Shown in pieces: positions 1 through 9,884 of a stretch of DNA of 64,000 bases; positions within the stretch are counted from its first letter, which is position 1, and every line of letters starts with the position of its first letter. This DNA is from Rhodovulum sulfidophilum DSM 1374. Lineage in GTDB: Bacteria > Pseudomonadota > Alphaproteobacteria > Rhodobacterales > Rhodobacteraceae. Both the position numbers and the translations under genes were made by a program. The notes under the pieces are model-generated. The model did not search any database and was not told where the DNA came from. It was given only the letters and a program-made list of their open reading frames with translations. The stretch lies in contig NZ_CP015418.1 in assembly GCF_001633165.1 (NCBI RefSeq), forward strand, positions 1,674,001-1,738,000, read 5' to 3'.

Positions 1-2
1 GC

Positions 3-476
3 GATTTCACCAAGATCCCGAACGGGACCGGCGGGCTCGAGGACCGGCTGCCGATGCTCTGGACCCATGGGGTGGGTACCGGGCGGATCACGCCGAACGA
101 ATTCGTGGCGGTGACCTCGACCAATATCGCCAAGATCCTGAACCTCTATCCCCGGAAGGGCGCGGTGCTGGTCGGCTCGGATGCCGATCTGGTGGTCTGG
201 GATCCGGAGAAAACAAAAACGATTAGCGCCACGGGTCAGCAATCGGCCATCGATTACAACGTCTTCGAGGGCAAGAAGGTCAGGGGCCTGCCGCGCTACA
301 CGCTGAGCCGTGGCCGCGTCGCCCTGGCCGATGGCGAGGTGACGCCTCAGGAAGGCTGGGGCGAATTCGTCAAGCGCTCGCCGAATGGCGCCGTCAACAA
401 GGCGCTGTCGTCCTGGAAGGCGCTGACCGCGCCGCGGGCCATCGAGCGGGCGGGCATTCCGGCCAGCGGTGTCTGA
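3..476 (+). CDS. hydA: Dihydropyrimidinase (hydantoinase), C-terminal part
   Basis: This is the last 157 residues of a cyclic amidohydrolase; the reading frame is open to the window edge, so the start lies outside. The family hydrolyses dihydrouracil and dihydrothymine in reductive pyrimidine breakdown in the cytoplasm. The visible part has the conserved tail of the family: GRITPNEFVAVTSTNIAKI, then GSDADLVVWDPEKT, then a stretch like SAIDYNVFEGKKVRGLPR. The metal-binding histidines lie upstream and cannot be checked. The broken ABC ATPase gene just downstream fits the usual pyrimidine uptake and catabolism neighbourhood. I am confident of the family and less so of the exact substrate. Confidence 0.82.
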   Translation, partial: DFTKIPNGTGGLEDRLPMLWTHGVGTGRITPNEFVAVTSTNIAKILNLYPRKGAVLVGSDADLVVWDPEKTKTISATGQQSAIDYNVFEGKKVRGLPRYTLSRGRVALADGEVTPQEGWGEFVKRSPNGAVNKALSSWKALTAPRAIERAGIPASGV

Positions 477-570
477 CGCCACGGCCCCCTTTGCAAAAGA
501 GCGGGCGCGGGGGATCTTCGCGCTCGGGTTGGAATGGCGATGGACTTCGTGTCTCCTGCTGGCAAGGGAT

Positions 571-1139
571 GTGAAGACACCGGACATCCAGGCAGAGAGC
601 GTGGAACTGCTGTTCCAGACCGGCGACGGCTCCTGCAGGCGCTGAGCTACGCGTCGTCCGATGTCGGGTGCGCCGAATTCGTGAGCCTCATCGGCCCTTC
701 GGGCTGCGGCAAGACCACCTTCCTGCGTCGCCGCGCTGGAACACCCAACCAGCGGCCGACCGAGCGTCAACGGGATGAGCCCCGACAATGCCCGCAAGGA
801 ACGCAGCTACGGCTATGTGTTCCAGGCGGCGGGGCTCTACCCTTGGCAGACCATTGTCCGGAACATCAGGCTGGCTCTGGAGATCATGGGCTATCCGAAG
901 GTCGAGCAGGCGGCGCGGATGCTGAACTGGTCGATCTGGTGGCTTGGGCAACAAGTATATTTGGCAGCTCTCGGGCGGCATGCAGCAGCGGGCCAGCATC
1001 GCCCCGCGCTGGCCTTCGATGTCGTTATACAGCTGATGGACGAGCCTTTCGGGGCGCTTGACGAGATCGTGCGCGATCACCTGAACGAACAGCTGTTGGC
1101 GCTTTGGGCGCGAACCGGCAAGATCTGCGATCTGCCTAG
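571..1139 (+). pseudogene. Broken ABC transporter ATPase (nitrate/taurine/pyrimidine type)
   Basis: ABC ATPase motifs appear in the right order but in changing frames. The N-terminus starts at a GTG at 571 (VKTPDIQAESVELLF) in frame 1. Walker A (SLIGPSGCGKTTFLR) is in frame 3. The Q-loop region (YGYVFQAAGLYPWQTIVRNI) is in frame 1. The signature (WQLSGGMQQRASIA) is in frame 2, and Walker B (LMDEPFGALDEIVRDHLNEQ) is back in frame 1. That needs at least four indels. The gene stops just after the D-loop region, at the left end of the insertion sequence, and its H-loop part is not found beyond the element. The motif style fits SsuB/TauB/ThiZ-type importers, probably the partner of the upstream pyrimidine enzyme. 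Confidence 0.85.
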
Positions 1140-1978
1140 GGTCAGGACCCATTGATTTGGTTGGGCGAGCGTGATTCACCGTTCGAAAACGAGCGGTGAA
1201 CATGTCTGATCTTTTCTGGCTGAGCGATGCGCAGATGGCGCGTCTGGAGCCTTACTTCCCCAAGTCGCACGGCAAGCCCAGGGTTGATGACCGGCGTGTC
1301 CTGAGCGGGATTATCTTCATCAATCGCAATGGCTTGCGGTGGCGAGATGCGCCAAGGGAATACGGCCCGCACAAGACGCTCTACAACCGTTGGAAACGAT
1401 GGAGCGATAAGGGCGTCTTCGCCCGCATCATGGCGGGGCTGGCCGCCGAGCACGGCGAGGATACGACCGTGATGATCGACGCAACTCATCTGAAGGCCCA
1501 CCGTACGGCGTCCAGCCTGGGCGTCAAAAAAGGGGGCGTGGGCGTCTGATTGGCCGAACCAAAGGCGGCATGAATACGAAGCTGCACGCCATCTGCGACA
1601 GCCAAGGCCGGCCCATCGACCTGTTCCTGACTGCCGGACCCGTCAGCGATTACATCGGGGCGCGTGCCCTGGTCAGCGGGTTGCCCAACGTGAAGTGGCT
1701 GCTCGGAGATCGTGGATATGATGCCGATTGGTTCAGAGAAGCCTTGCAGGACAAGAAGATACGTCCTTGCATCCCGGGCCGGAAGAAACGGAAAACGCCG
1801 GTCAAATACGACAAGCGCCGATACAAGCGGCGCAATCGCATCGAGATCATGTTCGGCAGGCTCAAGGACTGGAGGAGGGTTGCGACCCGGTATGACCGCT
1901 GCCCACAAACCTTCTTCTCAGCAATCGCACTCGCTGCGACCGTAATCTTCTGGCTTTGAGAGAGAACGAGTCCTGAAC
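1140..1978 (+). mobile_element. IS5-family insertion sequence (IS427-like group)
   Basis: The element is about 839 bp and carries one transposase split over two frames. Its ends form an imperfect inverted repeat, GGTCAGGACCC on the left against GTTCAGGACTC on the right (9 of 11). A CTAG stands on each side (1136-1139 and 1979-1982) and is the likely target duplication. Both reading frames look intact, so it may be a recent insertion. It sits at the break point of the ABC ATPase pseudogene. The group name rests on transposase motifs and size, not on a database match. Confidence 0.85.
1202..1959 (+). CDS. IS5-family DDE transposase made by -1 frameshift
   Basis: The first frame runs from ATG 1202 to a stop at 1549. 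The second continues to 1959 with no good start of its own. At 1526-1536 there is an A6-G5 run where the ribosome can slip back one base, joining ...LGVKK to GRGRLIGRTKGG. The fused product would be about 252 residues. It carries the first catalytic Asp in MIDATHLKAHRTA, the second in LLGDRGYDADWF, and the Glu in RNRIEIMFGRLKDWRR, so the DDE set is complete. IS427-like elements commonly use such programmed slippage. A simple sequencing or mutational frameshift is the alternative. Confidence 0.82.
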
Positions 1979-2023
1979 CTAGCCCCATACGATTTCGTAT
2001 GCGGCGCTGAACGGGACCACCAA

Positions 2024-2044
2024 AGGCCGGGAGTTTCCCGGCCT
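2024..2044 (+). terminator. Hairpin after the insertion sequence
   Basis: AGGCCGGG and CCCGGCCT pair perfectly around a 5-base loop. The 3' side is CTCGCG rather than a U-run, so it is a weak intrinsic terminator at best. It may be the old end of the interrupted transporter operon. Confidence 0.4.
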
Positions 2045-2164
2045 CTCGCGTGGCGCATGCGAGGGCGGCCCATCCGTCTTGATCGGGCGCGGGAATGTGA
2101 TTTACTGAACGGCGCAGTTCAGTTCCGGCGGAACGGGATCTTCGCCACTGAAAGGGAGAGAAAC

Positions 2165-2311
2165 ATGCGGAAATGCAAGAAACTGCCGGGGCTGATGCTC
2201 GGGATCGGGCTGTTGGCGGTTCTGGCTGGCTGTGCCGGAGAGCCGGAGGAATGCGAGCCCGGGGTCAGCAATATCAGCGAGATGGCCACGGTCACGGCGC
2301 CGGGCTGCTGA
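2165..2311 (+). CDS. Small lipoprotein of unknown function
   Basis: A 48-residue protein starts at ATG 2165 behind GAAAGGGAGAG. It has a basic N-terminus (MRKCKKLPG), a hydrophobic stretch and a lipobox LAGC, so cleavage should leave a lipidated mature peptide of about 25 residues rich in Glu and ending in Gly-Cys. This length matches the entericidin-like or short Rhodobacterales lipoproteins in general form only. An upstream in-frame start at 2057 exists but would put the signal peptide in mid-protein. A strong hairpin follows. The function is unknown. Confidence 0.6.
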   Translation: MRKCKKLPGLMLGIGLLAVLAGCAGEPEECEPGVSNISEMATVTAPGC

Positions 2312-2349
2312 GCGCCCAGGCCGACAACGCCGCGGCTGCTTGACAGGAC

Positions 2350-2377
2350 AAGGGCCGGTGGCGATCCACCGGCCCTT
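2350..2377. terminator. Bidirectional terminator between the lipoprotein and acsA
   Basis: A perfect 12-bp stem, AAGGGCCGGTGG and its complement, encloses the loop CGAT. It lies between two converging genes. The A/T edges give a short U-run in both directions. Confidence 0.75.
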
Positions 2378-2398
2378 GCCTTCGGGCGGATGGCCCGA

Positions 2399-4348
<1,950 letters not shown>

Positions 4349-4417
4349 CTCCAGAACTCCCTCTGACTGACTTTATCTTATAGCGGGGCCGCCGCCCTTC
4401 TTTCCGGGGCGCACGGT

Positions 4418-5173
4418 CTAGATAGCGAGGTATTCCGCCCTCAATTCGGCGTTGCTCAGGACCTCGGCGGCCGATCCGTCGAAAACGATCTGGCCCGTAT
4501 CGAGTATGACGGCGCGGTCCGAAAGTTCCAAGGCCCGGATCGCGTTCTGTTCAACTATGACGGTCGTGATGCCCTGTTCCTTGATATGAACGAGTGTTTT
4601 CTCGATCTCGTCAACAATGACCGGCGCAAGACCCTCATAAGGTTCGTCCAGCAGCAGCACCTTGATGTCGCGGGCCAGCGCCCGGGCAATGGCCAGCATC
4701 TGCTGTTCGCCGCCCGAAAGCGTCACGCCCTCCTGTTTGCGGCGCTCGCCGAGCCGGGGGAAGAGATCGTATAGCCGGTCGAGCGTCCAGCCCACCGGCG
4801 GCACGATCTGGGCAAGTTGCAGGTTTTCCTCGACCGTGAGGCCGGGGATGATCCGGCGGTCCTCGGGCACCAGCGCCATGCCCGCCGCGCTGGCCTGATG
4901 CGCGGCCATGCCATGCAGCGCCGCGTGGTCGAGCCAGATCTCGCCATAGGTGAGCTCGGGGCTCGCCAGCCGGGCGATGGCGCGCAAGGTCGAGGTCTTG
5001 CCCGCCCCGTTCCGGCCCAGAAGGGCGAGGATCTCGCCCTCGTGGACGTTGAAGCTGACGCCCTGCACGATGTAGCTTTCGCCGTAATAGGCATGCAGGT
5101 CATAGATCGACAGGAAGGCCGGCGCCGTCGCGGCCTGGTTCGCATTCTTGTTGAAATCGGGTTTGACGTTCAT
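4418..5173 (-). CDS. livF: ABC transporter ATPase, LivF type
   Basis: A 251-residue ATPase of the branched-chain amino acid-type (HAAT) importer family. Walker A is GRNGAGKT at 53-60, followed by the signature LSGGEQQMLAIARAL, Walker B LLLDEPYEGLAP and the H-loop-equivalent VIVEQN typical of LivF. I chose the ATG at 5173 because GAGGGGG precedes it and the upstream gene ends 10 bp away; a longer frame exists but overlaps livG. It pairs with LivG to drive the LivHM channel. Being next to acsA, the real substrate may be a short-chain carboxylate rather than leucine; this is inferred from context. Confidence 0.88.
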   Translation of the reverse strand: MNVKPDFNKNANQAATAPAFLSIYDLHAYYGESYIVQGVSFNVHEGEILALLGRNGAGKTSTLRAIARLASPELTYGEIWLDHAALHGMAAHQASAAGMALVPEDRRIIPGLTVEENLQLAQIVPPVGWTLDRLYDLFPRLGERRKQEGVTLSGGEQQMLAIARALARDIKVLLLDEPYEGLAPVIVDEIEKTLVHIKEQGITTVIVEQNAIRALELSDRAVILDTGQIVFDGSAAEVLSNAELRAEYLAI

Positions 5174-5183
5174 CTGATCCCCC

Positions 5184-5939
5184 TCAATGGGCCTGGCCCA
5201 GATAGGCTTCCTGCACTTTCGGATGGCCCTTGATCTTCTCGGGCACATCCTCGACCAGCGGCGTGCCCTGGGCCAGAACCGTGATCCGGTCGGCGAGACT
5301 GAACACGACATGCATGTCATGCTCGATGATCGCCAGGGTGATGTTGCGGGTGGCCTTGATCTCTTTCAGCAGGTCGATGGTGTTGTTGGTATCGGCCCGC
5401 GCCATGCCCGCGGTCGGTTCGTCGAGCAGCAGGAGCCGCGGTTCCTGCACCAGGCACATCGCCATTTCCAGCCGCCGCTTGTCGCCGCGCGACAGGCTTG
5501 CGGCCTGCATGCCCGCCTTGTCGAGCATATGCACGTCCTCGAGCATCTGTTCGGCCCGGGCCACGATTTCCCCCTCACGCGCCACCGTTTCGAAGGCATG
5601 CATCCGGAACGCCCCGTCGCGCTTGGCGAAACAGGGGATCAGGACGTTTTCCAGCACCGTCAGATCGCCGAAGATCTCGGGGGTCTGGAACACCCGCGAG
5701 ATGCCCATCTGGTTGATTTCGTGGGGCTTGCGTCCCAGCACCGACTGGCCGTCGAACATCACCGACCCGGTATCGGGGATCAGCTTGCCGACGAGGCAGT
5801 TCAGAAGCGTCGACTTGCCCGCCCCGTTCGGTCCGATGATCGCATGCACGGTGTTTTCGGGAACCGAGAGATTGACGTCACCCAGTGCCTGCAACCCGCC
5901 GAAGCGCTTGTTCACGCCCTTGACTTCAAGAATGCCCAT
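5184..5939 (-). CDS. livG: ABC transporter ATPase, LivG type
   Basis: A 251-residue ATPase with Walker A GPNGAGKS at 36-43, Q-loop SRVFQTPEIF, Walker B LLLDEPTAGM at 169-178 and H-loop IIEHDM. The signature loop is LSRGDKRRLEM at 149-159, where most LivG proteins have a form closer to LAYGQQRRLEIA. Such variation is tolerated in this family, so I expect activity. It partners LivF and lies between livM (12 bp away) and livF (10 bp away) in one operon. Confidence 0.88.
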   Translation of the reverse strand: MGILEVKGVNKRFGGLQALGDVNLSVPENTVHAIIGPNGAGKSTLLNCLVGKLIPDTGSVMFDGQSVLGRKPHEINQMGISRVFQTPEIFGDLTVLENVLIPCFAKRDGAFRMHAFETVAREGEIVARAEQMLEDVHMLDKAGMQAASLSRGDKRRLEMAMCLVQEPRLLLLDEPTAGMARADTNNTIDLLKEIKATRNITLAIIEHDMHVVFSLADRITVLAQGTPLVEDVPEKIKGHPKVQEAYLGQAH

Positions 5940-5951
5940 CGCGCGTCCTCC

Positions 5952-7166
5952 TCATTCGGCCACATGCGGGGGGGTGTGGGGGCGGTGCTCGGGATCCTTC
6001 CGCCGCGGCCCGCCGGTCTTGCCCCGACGCCGGAACAGGCTCCGCAGGCGCTGCATCCCCTCGACCAGCCCGCCGGGCAGGAAGATCACGACCAGCATGA
6101 ACAGGATGCCCAGGGTCAGGTGCCAGCCCTTGCCCACGAAGGGGTGGAAACAGGCGACCACGAAATTCTCCAGCCCGTCGGGCAGGAAAGCGAACCAGGA
6201 ATGCAGGACGCCATCGTTGATCTTCGAGAAGATGTTCTCGAAATACTTGATGAAGCCCGCCCCCAGCACCGGCCCCATCAGCGTGCCGGCGCCGCCGAGA
6301 ATGGTCATCAGGACGACCTCGCCGGAGGCGGTCCACTGCATCCGCTCGGCCCCCGCCAGCGGGTCCATCGCCGCCAGCAGTCCGCCCGCAAGCCCGGCAT
6401 ACATGCCCGAGATCACGAAGGCCGCCAGCGTATAGGGGCGCGAGTTCAGCCCGGTATAGTTCATCCGGGTCTGGTTGGTCTTGATCGCGCGCAGCATCAT
6501 CCCGAAGGGCGAGCGGAAGATCCTGAGGCTGATATAGAAGGCCAGGATCGCCATCAGGGCGCAGAAATAATAGCCGATATTGAAGGTGAAGACCCAGCCG
6601 CCGAGGTCCAGCTGCGCCGATTCGCGCATCACCAGGCCGAACAGATGCGGGCTGGTGGGGGCGCCGCTTCCGGCAAGGATCTGCGGGTCGCTGGCATAGA
6701 CCTGCAACCCGGTCTCGCCATTGGTGATCGGCGTCAGCACCGAATAGGCGAGGTTGTAGCTCATCTGCGCGAAGGCCAGCGTCAGGATCGAGAAATAGAT
6801 CCCGGAGCGGCGCAGCGAGATGAACCCGATCAGAAGCGCGAAGGCGGCCGAGATCACCACCGACAGCAAGAGCCCCGGCAGCACGTTGTAGCCCAGAAGC
6901 TTGTACATCCAGACCACCGTGTAGGAGCCCACGCCCAGGAAGGCGGCATGGCCGAAGGAAAGATAGCCGGTCAGCCCGAACAGGATGTTGAAGCCGATGG
7001 CGAAGATCCCGAAGATGGCGAATTTCTGCATCAGGTCCGGATAGCCCGCGTTGAATTGCGCAAGGCTCGAGCCTTCGGGGAAGGGTTGCAAGAGGATCGG
7101 CGTGACCAGGGTCAGCGCGATCACGATCAGCAGGAAACGGGTATCTCTGGCACTCAGTCCGAACAT
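5952..7166 (-). CDS. livM: Branched-chain-type ABC transporter permease, LivM type
   Basis: A 404-residue inner-membrane protein with about nine hydrophobic segments and the LivM hallmark [20 protein letters not shown] near the N-terminus, plus the EAA-like loop [17 protein letters not shown]. The C-terminus is a cytoplasmic Arg/Lys-rich tail after residue 370. The gene is 4 bp after livH and shares its operon. Together with LivH it forms the translocation channel. Confidence 0.88.
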   Translation of the reverse strand: MFGLSARDTRFLLIVIALTLVTPILLQPFPEGSSLAQFNAGYPDLMQKFAIFGIFAIGFNILFGLTGYLSFGHAAFLGVGSYTVVWMYKLLGYNVLPGLLLSVVISAAFALLIGFISLRRSGIYFSILTLAFAQMSYNLAYSVLTPITNGETGLQVYASDPQILAGSGAPTSPHLFGLVMRESAQLDLGGWVFTFNIGYYFCALMAILAFYISLRIFRSPFGMMLRAIKTNQTRMNYTGLNSRPYTLAAFVISGMYAGLAGGLLAAMDPLAGAERMQWTASGEVVLMTILGGAGTLMGPVLGAGFIKYFENIFSKINDGVLHSWFAFLPDGLENFVVACFHPFVGKGWHLTLGILFMLVVIFLPGGLVEGMQRLRSLFRRRGKTGGPRRKDPEHRPHTPPHVAE

Positions 7167-7170
7167 TGGG

Positions 7171-8202
7171 TCAGTCCTCCATCACGCCCTTGCGGCCCAT
7201 CAGCCCGCGCGGGCGGGTCAGCAGGATCACGATTGCGACGAGGTAGATGATCACCTGGTCGATGCCGGGGATCAGGCTTTTCACCTCGTTCATCGAGGCG
7301 AAGCTTTGCAGGATGCCGAGCATGAAGCCCGCCAGCACCGCGCCGGGCAGCGAGCCCATGCCGCCGACGACGACGACGACGAAGCTGAGCACGAGGAAAT
7401 CCATGCCCATATGGTAGTTCGGCGCCAGGATCGGGGTGTACATCACCCCCGCCAGCCCCGCCACGGCGGCCGCCAGCCCGAACATCAGGGTGAAGCGGCG
7501 ATCGATGTCGATGCCCAGAAGCCCGACCGTCTCGCGGTCGGCCATGCCCGCGCGGACCACCATCCCGAAGGTGGTGAATTGCAAAAAGGCGAAGACGCCG
7601 CCGACGATCGCCAGCGAGAACAGGAAATAGACCATCCGCCAGTAGGGATAGATGATCACGTTGGGGTCGAAGCCCAAGAGCGTGCCGAAATCGAAGCTGC
7701 CCGAGAAGGCCGGCGGCGCGCCGGTCTGGATAGGATTGGCGCCGAAGAAATACTTGATGATCTCCTGCAGCACGATCGCGAGGCCGAAGGTGACGAGGAT
7801 CTGGTCGGCATGGGGGCGCTTGTAGAAATGCTTGATCAGCCCGCGTTCCATCGCGAAGCCGAGCCCGACCATCACCGGGATCGCCAGCAGGATCGCGAAG
7901 GGCACCGACCAGTCGATGATCGCGCCGCCGATCTCGGGGCCGAACCAGTGTTCGACATAGGGCACCTCGACCTTCAGCGGATTGCCGAGAAAGTCGGTGC
8001 GGGTCGGGTCGATCTCCTCATAGGACAGGCTCAGCAGGCGCTGCATGGTGACCGCGCAGAAGGCGCCGATCATGAACAGCGCGCCATGGGCGAAGTTCAC
8101 GACCCCCAGCGTGCCGAAGATCAGCGTGAGCCCGAGCGCGATCAGGGCATAGGCCGAGCCCTTGTCGAGCCCGTTCAGTATTTGAAGGATAATGGCGTCC
8201 AT
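7171..8202 (-). CDS. livH: Branched-chain-type ABC transporter permease, LivH type
   Basis: A 343-residue permease beginning [20 protein letters not shown], the typical LivH start, with the [20 protein letters not shown] motif. It has the loop [19 protein letters not shown] and a late [18 protein letters not shown] segment. A periplasmic insert of about 45 residues follows the second membrane segment. It lies downstream of the binding protein gene, separated by a hairpin, and forms the channel with LivM. Confidence 0.88.
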   Translation of the reverse strand: MDAIILQILNGLDKGSAYALIALGLTLIFGTLGVVNFAHGALFMIGAFCAVTMQRLLSLSYEEIDPTRTDFLGNPLKVEVPYVEHWFGPEIGGAIIDWSVPFAILLAIPVMVGLGFAMERGLIKHFYKRPHADQILVTFGLAIVLQEIIKYFFGANPIQTGAPPAFSGSFDFGTLLGFDPNVIIYPYWRMVYFLFSLAIVGGVFAFLQFTTFGMVVRAGMADRETVGLLGIDIDRRFTLMFGLAAAVAGLAGVMYTPILAPNYHMGMDFLVLSFVVVVVGGMGSLPGAVLAGFMLGILQSFASMNEVKSLIPGIDQVIIYLVAIVILLTRPRGLMGRKGVMED

Positions 8203-8252
8203 GGTCCCATCCGTGCGTTGGGGGAGCGACAGACCCGCCGGGTCCGGGGCGC

Positions 8253-8284
8253 GGTCCGGGGCGCGCGCTTCTGCGGCCCGGACC
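8253..8284 (-). other. Intercistronic hairpin after the binding protein gene
   Basis: GGTCCGGG and CCCGGACC form a perfect 8-bp stem with a 16-base loop, between the binding protein gene and livH. There is no U-run. Such hairpins in importer operons often stabilise the upstream mRNA so that more binding protein than permease is made; that role is inferred here. Confidence 0.45.
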
Positions 8285-8310
8285 GGTATGTCTGCCGAGA
8301 TGGCCGGCGC

Positions 8311-9666
8311 TCAGGCGCCGTTATTGCACTGCCCGAGGGTCGCCTCGGCGCCGCCGAACATCGGGTGATCCGGCGGATAGGTGACGTGGTCGACCGGGGT
8401 GACCTCGACGATCTCGAGGATGTCGTATTTGGTCGAGGGGTTGTCCTTGCCCTTCATGACCAGCACGTCCTTGAAGCACTGGTGATCCTCGGCGCGGTAC
8501 AGCACGGGGCCGTTGCCCATGCCGTCGAATTCGAAGCCTTCCAGCGCCTCGGCCACCGCGCAGGGGTCGAACGAGCCCGCGCGCGCCACCGCATCCGCGT
8601 AAAGCAGGGTCTGCACATAGCAGGTATGGGCCGAGTTCGACGGCGGCCGGCCGTATTTCTCGCCGAAGGACTTGACGAAGGCCTTGGTGCCCGGGTCCGA
8701 GAGCTGCCAGTTCCAGTTCATCGAGCCGTAGACGCCCTTGATGTTGTCGCCCGCGCCCTCGGCCATGAGTTCCGAATAAAGCGGCACGACGATCTCGAAA
8801 TTCTTGCCGTTGACCTGCTTGTCGCGCAGGCCGAACTGGACCGCCTGGGTGATCGAGTTGATCATGTCGCCGCCGTAATGGTTCAAGACCAGCACATCGG
8901 CGCCCGAGTTCAGGACCGGCGCGATATAGGACGAGAAATCGCCCGCGCCGACCGGCGTCAGCACGTTGTTGACGGTCTCCCAGCCGATCGCCTCGGTCGA
9001 GGCCTGGATCGATTCCTGCTGGGTGTAGCCCCAGGTGTAATCGGCGGTCAGGTGATAGGCGCGGCGGTCGGTGCCATAGGCCTTCTCCAGCACCGGGGCC
9101 AGCGCCGCGCCCGACATGTAGGCGTTGAAGAAGTGCCGAAAGCCGTTCTTCTTGCGGTCCTTGCCGGTGGTGTCGTTGGAATGGGTCAGGCCCGCCATGA
9201 AGATGATGCCGGCCTCCTGGCAGAGGCCCTGCACCGCGACCGCGACGCCCGAGGACGAGCCGCCATTGATCATGACGACGCCGTCCTTCTCGATCATCGC
9301 CTTGGCCGAGGCGCGGGCGGCATCCGACTTGGTCTGGGTGTCGCCGGTCACGTAATCGACCTGCTTGCCGAGGATGCCGGTGCCGTCGAGCGCCTTCGAG
9401 CTGAAGGTGTTCAGCATGCCGCCATCGCCCATCCCGTTCAGGTGCTCGATGGCAAGCTCCTGGGCGCGCAGCTCGTCGAGCCCCTCATCGGCATAGGGGC
9501 CGGTCTGCGGAACGTTGAAGCCGAACTTGACGGTGCTGCCGGTGGGCGCATTGGTGAAGGCGCGGGCCCGCGAGGTGAAGATCGTGGGCAGCGCAAGGCC
9601 CGCTCCGGCATAGGCCCCGGTCTTGATCACGCCACGGCGTGTCAGGGTCGGTCTGGTCATGGGCAT
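8311..9666 (-). CDS. Periplasmic substrate-binding protein, HAAT family, Tat-exported
   Basis: A 451-residue protein starting with TRRGVIKTGAYAG, a twin-arginine signal, followed by a hydrophobic stretch and a likely cleavage after SRARA. The body is a type I periplasmic binding fold (VKFGFNVPQTGPYADEG, later INGGSSSGVAVAVQ and FMAGLTHSNDT) as in LivJ/LivK and amide-binding relatives. It is the first gene of the minus-strand operon that ends with acsA, so its ligand is probably a short-chain carboxylate or related compound. Divergent from it is the ScfR-like regulator, with possible operator sites between the two starts. Confidence 0.85.
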   Translation of the reverse strand: MPMTRPTLTRRGVIKTGAYAGAGLALPTIFTSRARAFTNAPTGSTVKFGFNVPQTGPYADEGLDELRAQELAIEHLNGMGDGGMLNTFSSKALDGTGILGKQVDYVTGDTQTKSDAARASAKAMIEKDGVVMINGGSSSGVAVAVQGLCQEAGIIFMAGLTHSNDTTGKDRKKNGFRHFFNAYMSGAALAPVLEKAYGTDRRAYHLTADYTWGYTQQESIQASTEAIGWETVNNVLTPVGAGDFSSYIAPVLNSGADVLVLNHYGGDMINSITQAVQFGLRDKQVNGKNFEIVVPLYSELMAEGAGDNIKGVYGSMNWNWQLSDPGTKAFVKSFGEKYGRPPSNSAHTCYVQTLLYADAVARAGSFDPCAVAEALEGFEFDGMGNGPVLYRAEDHQCFKDVLVMKGKDNPSTKYDILEIVEVTPVDHVTYPPDHPMFGGAEATLGQCNNGA

Positions 9667-9722
9667 CCTCCCGTGATGCTTGAGTGTCGGCCCCCTGCCT
9701 CCTCTTGCTCGGGGGTCGGCTC

Positions 9723-9809
9723 TTTACAAAGCAACCCCAGTATCGGGGCCGCTGCGAAAACATGGCAACAACTGCTTTTTCAGGCTGGATTTTTTTGTAA
9801 ACAATTACA
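9723..9809. promoter_or_regulatory. Candidate operator region between transporter operon and regulator
   Basis: In the 218-bp divergent gap, TTTACAAA (9723-9730) and TTTGTAAA (9794-9801) are inverted copies of one octamer, 71 bp apart, about seven helical turns. The second overlaps the palindrome TGTAA-ACAA-TTACA (9796-9809). They resemble TTTGCAAA-type sites of RamB/ScfR regulators. No binding data are available. Confidence 0.4.
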
Positions 9810-9884
9810 CAGGTCTATAGAGGGTGGCGTAAAAAAATTGTCGTGCATCCGCAGAAAGCCCTTGGCAGACATAAGGATTTTCGG

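Noticed and set aside
490..498. TTTGCAAAA between the dihydropyrimidinase gene and the ABC pseudogene as an operator
   Set aside because: It is a single short match in a degraded region, with no partner site.
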